Shown piece by piece: positions 38,801-50,000 of a stretch of 64,000 bases of DNA (the first letter of the stretch is position 1; each line of letters begins with the position of its first letter). The notes beneath the pieces were generated by a model that made no database searches, had not been told where the DNA came from, and was given only the letters and a program-made list of their open reading frames with translations. The translations under genes were made by a program, and so were the position numbers. The DNA is from Nymphaea colorata (taxonomy: Eukaryota; Streptophyta; Magnoliopsida; Nymphaeales; Nymphaeaceae): contig NC_045139.1 of NCBI RefSeq assembly GCF_008831285.2, positions 31,655,706 through 31,719,705 of the forward strand, given 5' to 3'.

Positions 38801-40363
38801 GAATTACATAAGAGCAATTTTGCAAATGATGGAAGCTTAATAAGTGGCACCTCCTAAACCAAATAATGCAATTTGTGCTCTATGGTAAGCTTGACAACAA
38901 CACAGTCGTTTCACCAAAATGCTCGCTTCTAGGGTCCTCTTATTCAAGAAATCAAGAACTGTCATGTATAAACATGGTGCCACACATAACTACATAATAT
39001 GTACAACAAAAAGAAAAAGGGAGCATCACATTGCATAATCCTGTTTCTGCTGTGTTTGCTTTATTCCAGACACAAGGCCTGCTTCCACCATAACACAGTT
39101 TTGTGAACGATACCTTGCCATGACTACATTGAAACAGAGTTTTGTGGATAATGACTTACCGTGATAGTTCTGATTATTCTGAAGCACATATTCTTCAAGC
39201 AAAGGATGAAGTATCTCATAAAGATCGGCCATCCCCAACCCTGTCTCGGCAGAAATTGGTAGAGGTTCTCCAAATCCTAATGCATGAGCCTCCCCTGCTG
39301 CTGCAGCAAGAGATCCACTTCCATCATCAAGTAACTCAGATTTGTTCATCGCAAGGATGATCGGGGTTCCAGATGGAGCATGCTTCCGCAACCACTTCCC
39401 AACATCCATATCCAATGGTTGCAGTCCGGCCCTACCAACATGACCGGAATATGATTAACTAAAGATTTTGCAGCCACTCATCACTGGCAAAACTCCCCAT
39501 ACCAACAATCAAACCGGCTACACTAAATCTATATTTTAATTAAATTTTTCAATACAGGATAAAAGTTCGATCAAATGTAGCACCAAACACGAGTCTAGCA
39601 GAATTACTAGGAAAAGTTAGAAACTGAATCAGGAAATACAGCTACCAAAAAACGAACCAACCTTGCATCAATCAGAAATATAGCAGCAGCCGACTTTGGA
39701 AGGACTTTCCGTGTCATCTCCGATGTCCTCATGAGAATGTCGACAGGAGATGAAGCCGTCTCCAGTCCAGCCGAGTCCAGCACCTTGAATCGCAGATCCC
39801 CCAGCTTGGCGACCCCTTCCCTGATGTCTCTAGTGACATGTCCAGCAGGAGTGTTGTACACAAGAGCTTCCCTTCTTTTTATCAAACTGCAACGGTCTTA
39901 AGAAAAGGTGAGGAACTCAAATGCCCACAATTGGCAATTGGAGCTCGCCAAGAGAGTGGAGTTCTTACCGATTGAACAACGCAGACTTGCCCACATTTGG
40001 GCGCCCAAGGATCACAACAGTTGGGAGCATATCCACTTCTATTGTTCGGAAGTCCACCCTCTTCAACTTTGCTTGGGTTCTCTTTCCTTTTGTTTCCTCC
40101 ATTTCTTTGCCATGATGGGAATCAAACTCTACTTTGGTCTCATTTGAGTTGGACAAGCTCGACGAACAATCCGAAGGCGGAAAAGAGACTAGAGAAACAG
40201 AACTAAATGCCCTTGGAGGAAGAATATCATGGAAGCTTCGAAGCTTTGAACCTCTATCATTTCTTTCGAAATTTGTGGCAAATCTTGATGCCGGAAACTG
40301 TCGTGACCAAGATGAGAAAATGAGTAGCCATGCCTTCCTCTTTGCAATCGAACAGACGGCCAT
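32876..40363 (-). CDS. Der/EngA-type double GTPase, organelle-targeted
   Basis: Eight exons in order: 40363-39969, 39886-39662, 39431-39160, 38244-38036, 37187-37062, 35418-35233, 34168-34031 and 33199-32876. All are GT-AG and in frame, giving 624 residues. The ATG at 40363 is the first in frame after a stop; it starts an Arg/Ser-rich presequence of about 100 residues, typical of mitochondrial or plastid import. G domain 1 has GRPNVGKS (120-127), DSAG and NKSE. G domain 2 has GCPNVGKS (322-329), GLTRDSI, DTAG (369-372) and NKMD (440-443). A KH-like C-terminal domain follows (about 500-600; [17 protein letters not shown]). Der GTPases assemble the large ribosomal subunit, so a role in organellar ribosomes is inferred. 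Domain 1 carries NKSE where bacterial Der has NKxD. The resemblance is to the plant Der paralogue of the At5g39960 type, not the plastid EMB2738 type; this is from memory. Confidence 0.94.
36382..36447. repeat. Perfect 33-bp tandem duplication in an intron
   Basis: Two identical 33-bp copies beginning TACATGCATATTGTTTGG lie head to tail in the Der gene intron between its fifth and sixth exons. Perfect identity suggests recent origin. Confidence 0.95.
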
Positions 40364-40367
40364 ATAC

Positions 40368-40417
40368 TCAAACAATCGCTGCTCCAACACCACTCATGAT
40401 ATGATCAAGCAATTCAT
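40368..40417 (-). other. Two overlapping short uORFs in the Der leader
   Basis: Upstream of the Der ATG are a 7-codon uORF (40417-40394) and a 9-codon uORF (40397-40368). They share an ATGA overlap, and the second stops four bases before the main ATG. They matter only if the transcript includes this region, which continuity with the coding exon makes likely. Confidence 0.5.
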
Positions 40418-40920
40418 AGAAGGAGGAACCAATGTAGGCAACGCAAAGCACTATGCCTATGAAGCAAGGCAAAAAGAACCAGGGCGAAGCAAGGTGTAAG
40501 CTTTAGGACTAAAACCATGAAGTATATAATATCCATAAAAATAATGTCAAAATCGGGAACAAGTATTAAACTAACAAATATGTAAGTAAAGAACAATGTG
40601 AAAAAACATATTTAAACGTGCTAATCATTGTTCATAGCTGCATACAATCAACTTCATATATAATTCAAATAAGATCAAGCAACATGGATAAGCTAATCTA
40701 CTAGCATTTACACATCCCTAGTGTGCATATAACTTGAACATACATAATAGAAAACAAATTTTATTATAAACCACATCAACTCTAAACATGAAAGAGGAGA
40801 AAGAAGCAAACATTTAATGAATAAGAGAAAAAATATATTTTTTGACTGAAAACCATTCTAAGCGGCTCCATTCTACAAAAAAAAATAACCGATTCATATT
40901 GGAAAACTACGATATAGCAG

Positions 40921-41906
40921 CTATGTTGTCAAGGCACCCATGCAGGTAGCACTTAGTCCCTAGGCAAAAAATGAAAAAAGGTGACCATTTTTCTAAATTT
41001 TTTTAGTTATGTTAATACGTCAAGTTTTTTTGGTTAACTATTACTAATATTTGAAACGTGGAGAGTAGTAATATAACAAGCACAATCAACTTAAACAATC
41101 AAAAATTAATTGTTGACTTCAATGAATATGCAAAATCAGTATAAGAAGTTTAATATTACTCATTAGTACAATAAACCAAAAAAAAAAAAACTAAATCTAA
41201 TCTCTAGAAGAAGGAATGTGAATCTACAAGAAGGCATTAATCCATCTGTACTTAAAGAGAGACATAATATAAGAAAAAATACTAACAGTACATAATAGTA
41301 TACATATAAGTACACAACAGTAACAATACATATAAGTACATAACCATAATGTATACATATAACAAGTACCACAATACTACATATTATATAACAAGTTAAT
41401 AGTATATACTATATACATATAATAGGTTCATGCAACACTATACAACAGGTACAATAGACTGTACGTAATAGTACATACATATAACACATATTACAATACA
41501 ATTTAACATAATAGTATATACATATAAGTTTATAATAGGTATAAGAAATTAACAATACATATGCCTGTATGATATAAGTATGTAACATAACTATACTGAT
41601 GTATACATATAACAGGTATGATGTATCCCAATACTATATAACAGACTAAGTGACTAACAGTACATAAATATAACAGTATACATATAACAGCATAATCAAC
41701 ATAACAATACATAAAAATACGTAATCAATACAAAATAAAGTAAATAAAAATATATACTCAATTAAGAAACTTTAATTGAAAGGGAAGGTGTCTTTTCACT
41801 TTCCCATGGACCAGGCATGTTGACGCCTAGGCTAGCCTAGGGGAACCTAGGCACCAACACATATCCCGTCGCCTAAGTGGTGGACTTAAGCACCTTAACA
41901 ACATAG
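40921..41906. mobile_element. Non-autonomous TIR element with AT-rich tandem interior
   Basis: The left end CTATGTTGTCAAGGCA and the reverse complement of the right end (CTATGTTGTTAAGGTG) match at 13 of 16 positions. CCTAGGC words occur near both ends, a pattern I recall in dispersed plant repeats. The middle (about 41280-41760) is a degenerate array of TACATATAACAGTA-like units. No transposase or clear target duplication is seen. It would lie inside the proposed leader intron of the Der gene. Confidence 0.55.
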
Positions 41907-42856
41907 CATAACAGTAATTACCACCATTGTCCAATCCCTAAAATTTAAAACAAATCATATCCAATTAGAAAGTCACTAAAGAAAGAAGTGTTTATCATCA
42001 TGACCACGCCAAAGCTTTCAGTTTCATGAACCAAAAGTTCTGCACAAAATATCAAGAAAATTTCTTCAAGGTCCCTTGGAAAAGGACTCAGGACAAAAGA
42101 TGTAGCCTGACAACATGGGAGATTTATTATAATACCTTCATTCCTCCTAACTTAGAAAATTATGCATGTTTTCATATGGCATCTTAGAGTTTACAATAAT
42201 GAATAATGAGAAACTTATCAAACAAATTTATTGATGATGAGGAGTCCAAATTTTCTCGTAGAACAACGGTTTCTTAAATTAGCTATTAAGTTATCAAGTA
42301 ATTGCACTAACACACAAAATTATGTTATTTGTGTAGATAATTACGAATAGTATGCTTGCCCTAATGTTTCACTTGGTGTCAATAACTAGAAATTGTTGAA
42401 AAAACTTGCAATTTGCAAACAATTCTAACCTTCCTTGTCCTACTCTTCAGCAATATGCTGTGGCATATCAAGAATGGGAGCTTTTTCTTGAAAAGATAAA
42501 ACAGTAGAGACCTAGCTCCGGTGCAACTCTAGTTATGATGACAAATATATAGTTCATCCTCGGTTTGATGAATGAAACAAAAAGCAATTTAACTAGAAAA
42601 ATCACATAACTGGTGAATGTAGTCAAATGTACTTAACAAGCATGTTCACACACACACATCGATTATCATCACATCCTCTCCTCAACAAATCTCTCACAAC
42701 TTTTTGCCTGTTACCCACCATGGATTCATCAGAATTAAGTGTCTAGTCGTAAATACAATGGTTAAAGTCTCTAGGAGACGGCCGCCAGCAAGCGGCCCTC
42801 GTTACACGTTTGCAGCAGATAGAGAGAGAGAGAGAGATTAAACCTGAACAACTCAC

Positions 42857-42990
42857 CTGCGCAACCGGTATCGTAGAATAGAGAGGATCGCGGGATTTCG
42901 TCGTCGATTGGACAGCGTGGCCGTTGTTCGTCACATACTGGAGAGGGCTCACTCAGAAGGGCGCCGGCGTAGCCGTCTTCTCTTCGGACA
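42857..42990 (-). other. Putative non-coding first exon and promoter of the Der gene
   Basis: On the minus strand this less AT-rich stretch ends in GCGCAG followed by GTGAGT, a strong splice donor at 42856-42851. A possible acceptor (TTCATAG) lies at 40457, just before the leader of the Der coding exon, giving a leader intron of about 2.4 kb. Directly inferred; transcript data are needed. Confidence 0.4.
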
Positions 42991-43497
42991 GTCGGAGAGT
43001 GAAAAGTGAAGGGTTTTCCCAGTTTGGAAAGGGGTTCAGGAGTCGAAACAAATCATTTGAAAACGAAGAGGCTGCGCACGCATCAAGCGATTGTGCGCCT
43101 CACTTAACAGCGATTTGGTGTCTGATGCGCTCCGAGAGGCGCATGCTCTACTCCTCGAAGCGCATGGGGTATCTTAAAAAACCGAACTCACACCGGAAAT
43201 TAACTTGTCCGATAATTTTTATAGATAAAAAAGAGCGTATGCTTCATAAGAATAAGACGGTTTTTTTTTTCTCTCATAATATTGAAAGATTTTGTCTTAA
43301 AAATCTGTCCTCCTCGTCGGACTTGTCAGGCCCACACCTTGGCTGGATAATAATAATGGCAATAACAATAATAACATTCAACTAATTACAATTTCAACTT
43401 TTTTCGATAATTTACACATACAGATCACATATACCTGATGGGTCGGTTTTGAATTATCAAGTGTTAAATTTTTATAAAGGATACTATCAATATATGT

Positions 43498-43680
43498 AAG
43501 TTGAGGCATATGAAGAGCATCATTCTAAAACACTGAAAGCATATTTAATACCATAAAAAATGAGATAAAGGTGTTACGTGAATATTTAAGTTGAAGCATA
43601 ATAACAAGAAAGTCACTTTAAAACACTGAAAGCATATTTAATATCATAGAAAATGAGAGAAATGATGAGGGCTTCAGTTT
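43498..43680. repeat. 90-bp tandem duplication, two diverged copies
   Basis: Both copies start AAGTTGA(G/A)GCATA and contain AAAACACTGAAAGCATATTT. Copy spacing is 90-93 bp, with small indels. Confidence 0.75.
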
Positions 43681-44439
43681 TTTTATTGATAATTTTGCCT
43701 ACCACAACAAATACAAATGTTCAAAACTAGTTGTAGAAGTAAAGTAGTAAACATTTTTTGATTGACAGACAGCCGCACTTCAATTTGGAGCTCAAGTACA
43801 TGGAATAAGTAAAGGATTGTGAGTCATAAATATTATAAGTACCGAGTTTGTGTATATTTTGTGTAGGCAATCTTCCACCGTCGAACATATGTCCTTTCAT
43901 GCATTTAGAATGTAACGGTTTTCTTACCAATATGGCATTTCAGCCCATACACGTATCATATTTTTTTATTTAAAAATACTTAGTGAGTGTATTATAAAAA
44001 TACCAACATACAAATAATACATAAAAACAGGTCAAGTGGCTTGAACTCGAGTTACCAAAGTTTCCAACACGCCCAAAAATGGGTTTCAAAGGCAAAATGA
44101 TGTTTTTGGTTATGGTTTTTAGGTTTATTCAAAACCCAGTTTCATGAAAATCTGAATAAAAAACCAGGTTTTGTATAAACCTGAATGAGGGTTTTTTTCA
44201 GGCCTAAACGATGCTTTGGGCATTTGGAGCAGCCAAACTCCATTGAGGCAATGTGATTAATGTTTTCAGTGGGAATGTGTTGCTCCAACAAGAAGAATGG
44301 ATGATTCATCGATGTTGGACCTCTGCATGGATGATGAGAATGGATCATTCATCGGCCCAGTTATTTAATGTTATTATTTATTATTTGCATTGATGTGCCT
44401 CAATTAGGGATGCCAATGGATCCGATATGTCCTTAATTG

Positions 44440-44700
44440 TATCCGCTTTTTCAAATATTCACATGTTCAGAATCAAATTCGAATTCGGATTCGAATAAAA
44501 AAACTCATATCCGAATTCAAATCTGAAATCCAATTTTACAATCCGAATTTGATTTTTATATTTACACCTGAATGCGAAACTGAATTTTGAACCAGATTTT
44601 ACCAATTTTCAAAATTTAATAGCATTAGATACAAGATATTTGTTTAAAAATTAATCTGATTCAAATCCAAATCTAAATCTAATCGAACATTTATAAATAT
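44440..44700. repeat. Dispersed AATCTGAATC-rich repeat, copy 3
   Basis: The core ATCTGAAATCCAATTTTACA (44522 on), followed by ATCCGAATTTGATTTTTATA, is nearly identical over about 48 bases to the copy at 45478. Confidence 0.65.
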
Positions 44701-45114
44701 ATATATATAGTTTCCACCTCCAATATGTGTGCAATTTCTATTAAACTTGCATTTTTAAATTAACTAACTATAAATCAACAGCCATTCAGCCGAATTCATT
44801 TTTTGAAGCACCTTCAAAACTCATTTTATGTCATCCAAACAAAAACAAAGTTTTAAGAATCATGCTACCCGAGCACTAAAACCAGGTTTTCAAAACTAAT
44901 TAAAAGAAATGTTTTTTACAAACCCAAGTTTTAACAAAGAATCATTTTTTAAAATAGTTCATCCCAACACTGCCTAACCCTTTTTTTTTAGTCACATGAC
45001 AGACAGATTTTGGCGAAGTTTTTAAATTTTGACTAGAGCCAAAATATCATTTTTCAAAATTTTTGCATAGAACAAGTGAAATTTTTTAAAATTTACATAT
45101 AATTTTTTTTTTAA

Positions 45115-45165
45115 TTGAGGTGGGCCAGGGCCCATGCAGAGCCCTACCTTAGTTCCGCCCCTACC
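45115..45165 (-). repeat. GGGGCGGA-ended repeat fragment
   Basis: Read on the minus strand, AGGTAGGGGCGGAACTAAGG followed by TGGGCCCTGGCCCACC resembles one end of the hAT-like element at 10372. A matching second end was not found, so this is probably a truncated or related repeat. Confidence 0.35.
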
Positions 45166-45469
45166 TGACAGTGACACGTGCGCCTTTAGTGTCGCGCCTT
45201 TTCTGCTTGGCATATGTATATACATACTGCTGTCACCTTTCTCATTCATGCTTGAGGTTTTCCCCTTCCACATCATTGTCAAAAGAAAGAAGACTTTTCT
45301 CCTCTCAGCCACACCAGAATAAGATGGGTTACTTTTTTTTGCCCTTATTCATGTGCATGTTCCTACCAATTGAAACTGGGCAACTGTGGAGGGAGTTGAA
45401 ATTTTTTGTTTTTGTTGGTAATGTCAACAAGCAGGATTTTCTTGAGGAGCGGGCCGGCAGTCTGACATC

Positions 45470-45560
45470 TGAATCCAAATCTAAAATCCAATTTTACAAT
45501 CCGAATTTGATTTTTATATTTACACCCTGAATCTGAATCTTTTGAACCAGAATTTACGAA
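45470..45560. repeat. Dispersed AATCTGAATC-rich repeat, copy 4
   Basis: From 45478, ATCTAAAATCCAATTTTACA and the following 28 bases differ from the 44522 copy at about one position. This copy is short and lacks the flanks of copy 3. Confidence 0.65.
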
Positions 45561-46889
45561 CTGCAAAGCAAAAGAAACCAGATTTTACCACATGCAAAGC
45601 AAAAGAACGTTCCTGAGTTAACAACTAGAAAAACGTCTTTTACATTATGTTTGATAGCCTTGAATATGGGAGACAAACCTCATCATCTCAAATCCGACAG
45701 TGAAACCCACTGCTGAAACAAACAGTAGATTTTCCAACCGCGGATTTAAAATCCGCATTTCGTTATTGAAACCATGGATCTATAGTTCCAAGGGCTGTCT
45801 CAAGCGGTTTTAGAAGGTGATCCAACAAGTTGAATTTACTTTCATTAGGACATCGACAACTTGGACCCGCCGATTGAGTGACTCGAATTGCTGCGCAATT
45901 CACCCAATAGCGGCTGTTCTTACACTTTATTGTTATTATTGTTGTTGTGAAAAACAAGTTTACTACGTCTCCATGAAATTCTCTATTTGAAACGCATAAT
46001 GTGGGTAGCTTTTTTGCTCGTTTACGACCAAAAACAACCTTTAGTTAAGAAAAAGTATCGACCAATTTAAAAACAGAAGAAAAATGAAATTTGGAAACTA
46101 GCTATGATAGAGGACCTTAAGAAGAAAGTAAAAATGTATTCGGGAAAGGTTTTGGCTGGAACATCATAACGTTAACGTGTGGTTCTTGTCTTCAAAAGGA
46201 TAGAAAAACAAAAAATTATTGACAGTACATAGCGCAATCAGAGGCTAAGGTGACATGTATTCAGGAAATTCGAGGTTGAAATTGTGTGGTTGCTGTCATG
46301 CTCCACTATGTAACTAATTTAGATTACAAACGGTGGTTTCTTGAATGATAAATGATATTGAGAAGGTCCATGTTGGTTTAAAAGAAAAACAAAAAACCTT
46401 GTGAGTGGACGACTTTGTCATTTTTCAATCAAGCAAGTTATGGCAGTGGCAGGTCGTAGTTGGAATTTATGGTTTCATGGAAAGACAGGAAGATTGCATC
46501 GAGCCATGAAAATAATGTCTTTTCAAAAGGTTTCCTAGATTTCGAGGCCAAATCGTCGGCCAGCCAGATCGCCGGAGATTGTCCTTTTCCATTCACTCTG
46601 CACCAAACAGTCTCCCGTGGTGGGGAGGGAGAGAGAGAGAGAGGGAAAGGTGCTCTTTGCTCCTCCGGAGAAGTCGTGAAAGGAGGAGAGGGCGGATGCC
46701 CCACGCACGCTGGCAGTGCTAGTTGGCTTCTCTCTCTCTTAGCTTTGCATGTGGGGTGTGGCAGTTCCTTCTTTGTCCACACCCCTTTCTGTCTGACTGT
46801 CATCTCTCTCTCCTGCATCTTTATTTATGTGTACTCTCGCTACTTCTTCGGATGCCAGCCTGCCACTATCTCTCTCTCTCCCTTCCTCC

Positions 46890-47029
46890 CTCTGGTATAT
46901 ATATATTTATTTATATATATATATATATACACACACACAGAAGAGGAGGAAGAGGAGAACCACCTTTCTCTTCTTCTTCTTCTTCTCTTCTTGCCATCGT
47001 GATTTTCTGGTTTCGATCGAGGAAAAGAA
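46890..47029 (+). promoter_or_regulatory. Core promoter / pyrimidine-rich leader of HMG-CoA synthase
   Basis: A TA-rich stretch (about 46897-46930, TATATATATATTTATTTA) is followed by a purine block and a (TCT)n leader ending about 25 bases before the ATG. TATA-like DNA followed by a CT-rich 5' UTR is common in plant genes. The start of transcription is not defined. Confidence 0.4.
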
Positions 47030-50000
47030 ATGGAGTCGCAGAGACAGAACGTGGGGATCCTCGCAATGGATATATACTTCCCTGCGTCATGTGTCCAACA
47101 GGCAGCAGCCCTCTCTCTCTCTCTCTCCCCCCACCCGTCTTCGCGTTTTTGACATATTTGTTGCATTTTGATTGTTTTATTTGCTGCTGGTTTGGTAGCT
47201 TTTTCAGATTGATGGTCGTTTCCTGTAAAATATACTCATCTCTTCTTTGTTTCTTTGTATCGGCAATACCAGTCCTCCCCTTCTTTCTTAGATCCAGTGA
47301 CGATTTGTTCTTCTGATGACTTATGATGGATTGCGTGGTCCTTCAGGAAGCTTTAGAGACGTACGATGGCGCGAGCAAAGGAAAGTATACGATCGGGCTG
47401 GGGCAAGAGTGCATGGCCTTCTGCACAGAGCTGGAGGACGTGATCTCCATGAGGTTTTGAGCTGTTCTACTTCTTATTATTATTCTTCTTCTGCGTTTTG
47501 CTTCCACGTGGGGATTGCTTTCTTCACTAATAATGCTTCTAATAGCGTGAACTCTAGCCGGGTGAGGTAGGAAAAAGTTTGGCTCGATTTAGTCTAAAAT
47601 ATACAGATGTACTCTGTCCTCTTTCTGGGGTGATTTGTTGTGTTTAGCTCGGAAAACAGACATGAGTATCCTGCCTCTCTTCTTAATGACGAATGGGAAG
47701 ATGTCTTTGGCTAAACTCGTGTTTGCGGTTGTGGTTTCTACAATCGTCTAATTTCATTTTGTAGGCGGACTACAGCTCAAGAATTTGAAAATTGGGCCAC
47801 TTTATGGAGTTCGGAAGATACGTATCTTGAGGTTCAGATCTTGTAATCATAGATCAATGGGCTCGTATCTTGATCATGGCCAGCCAAACTGATTTATGTT
47901 GCCCATTTGTGGCAGAGCCTCACTTTTTGCCATTGAAGCTTGATTATTTAAAGCACAATGTTCTGCATATGTACAGTAGTTACTCTCCTTGCCAAAATAT
48001 CACTCAGTATCACCTCAAAATATGACCAGTTGACTGCTATGCACGGGTGGATTCTGTTTCTGTACCCATCTATGTTTCTAGTTTTCTATTTGGCTTAGAG
48101 TTCATGTTTTTATCAATTTGTCCTCGTGTTCTCCCATCTGTACGTATTCTTTTAGACTTTTAGTGAGTTCCCGATGCTCTTTTAAGGATTTGTGTTGTTA
48201 TTCTAACGTCGTCTATCTTACAAAGGGGTAAACAGACCGCCAAGTTCTGATGATTGTTCATACTTTTGGAATTATATGTGGCATTATGACTGCAGTGTCA
48301 CATAGAACCTTGATCACATGGCTTATCCTCTCAACTCAGTATCCAATTCATTAGTTGGAGAAACATATTTATCTAGCAGGCTTGAATATCTACTCTTTGG
48401 ATTTCTGAATGTCAAGCTGTTTGTTTCATTCAACCACTATGATCCTGCAGAACTAATTATTTTAATTGTAATGTGGGATCTGTGTTTGTTACTGCCCATT
48501 CTGGCAGTGTCAAGTGACAGCAGTTGAAAATTACTCAAGTAATTACTTTGTGTTCTGCACTCAGTGAGTCAGTGTACAGTGTTAATTCTTAATAGGTAAC
48601 TTCACATAGTTTAGCAGATTTAGGATACTTAGAATTACGGTCTAGAGACATGTACAATCAATTTGGATGGATGTATATAGAAATCTAGGTAGTGAACCTG
48701 ATCTTGATCTGTATCCATCCACAACAACATCCTACCATGATTTTGAGTGGATCCCAGGCTTGATTCCCTGTCCATATTTCGGGTTTGATTCATTGTCACA
48801 TATATCTCCTTTTTTCGAAAAGGAACCCAATATTTATGTTAAAAATGCTTAAAATGAAAAAAGAAAAAAAATGCTTTTTTGGAAAAAAACACCAAAATAA
48901 ATTTAACTTGTTTTTTCTTTCCATTTTTTTCATGTTATTTTTACACCATTCTTTGCATTGAAGTTTAAAAGCTAAATTAAAGTATTTATCTTAATTTCTA
49001 GCATTACTAAAGCATTATTTTATCTAGTTAGTTTTTTTTTGTGTTTTCTTATTAGTTTCTCATTTATTTGATTTTTACCCATTTTTTAGATTTTTTAAAA
49101 TTATGAAATTTTCCTGAGAAAAATCCTCGCCATTTAGAACTTGATACGATATTTGTGACAATGATTTAATTTAATTTTAGATCTCTCTGCAGTATAGATC
49201 ATCTAGATGTGATTTGCCTCCTCCCTCATAGGTAAAATATTCCCTTCCCATTTTTTATTTATATAAAAGATCAATCTCCTGTGGAGTGTCGTATCTCACT
49301 ATTTCTGGGCCATCAGGTTGCGATCTGCATGAAACATGAAGCATGCGCTGCTAGATCCTATGTTCTGCATCAACTAGGTCTTGTGCTTAGATGAGGTAGG
49401 AGTAGGACACAAACTTGAATTCTCAATTCTTCCTGTAGCCACATTGAAATTAAGAGTTAAATAGGTAAGGAAAACATGGACTCAAACATAGTTCACCATC
49501 ATGATTAACTTATACTACAACTTGGCATAAAGTATCTTGGTGTTCTTATGCCTATTTGATAAATACTGCCTAGGTTGTTGACTCAACTCAACATTTGAAT
49601 GCAAGTATGGAACCATGTCAGATTCTTGTTCTAGGTATGGTTCTAACATGGGCTAGCTGCAGCCTAATCACTGGAGGGGTAGTATCAACAGTTCTTTTCT
49701 CTCTAGAACAATCCCTGTGTTCTGAAGTTGGTGGAATATGGTTCACATTAGGTGAGCATATTCCTGATGCTAGTGCTTGATTATCAAATAATCTACACTT
49801 TTACTGTTTGTTCTTCCACATTTTTCATGACTTGCTGTGCTTTTACCAAACTTCCTCCTCTTTCAACTGGTTGCATTTGATTTCATGCTCAAACACGACT
49901 CTTGTCAGTTTGACAGTTGTCACGTCCCTTCTTGATAAGTATGGGGTTGATCCTAAACAAATTGGGCGCCTAGAAGTAGGCAGTGAAACTGTGATTGACA

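Larger units (their letters stand above)
42991..47029. other. Repeat-rich spacer between Der and HMG-CoA synthase
   Basis: No gene recognised. It contains a 90-bp tandem duplication (43498-43680), palindrome-rich DNA with AAAACCAGGTTTT words (44040-44350, 44820-44990), two close copies of the AATCTGAATC repeat (44440-44700, 45470-45560) and a GGGGCGGA-ended segment near 45115-45165. The last 600 bases are the promoter and leader of HMG-CoA synthase. Confidence 0.55.

Noticed and set aside
42924-43385. 153-codon plus-strand frame opposite the Der leader
   Set aside because: No domain; lies over the probable Der promoter and looks like a chance frame.
46460-47316. Long plus-strand frames across the HMG-CoA synthase promoter and leader
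   Set aside because: Built from CT/TA low-complexity DNA in the wrong frames; the true start is the ATG at 47030.
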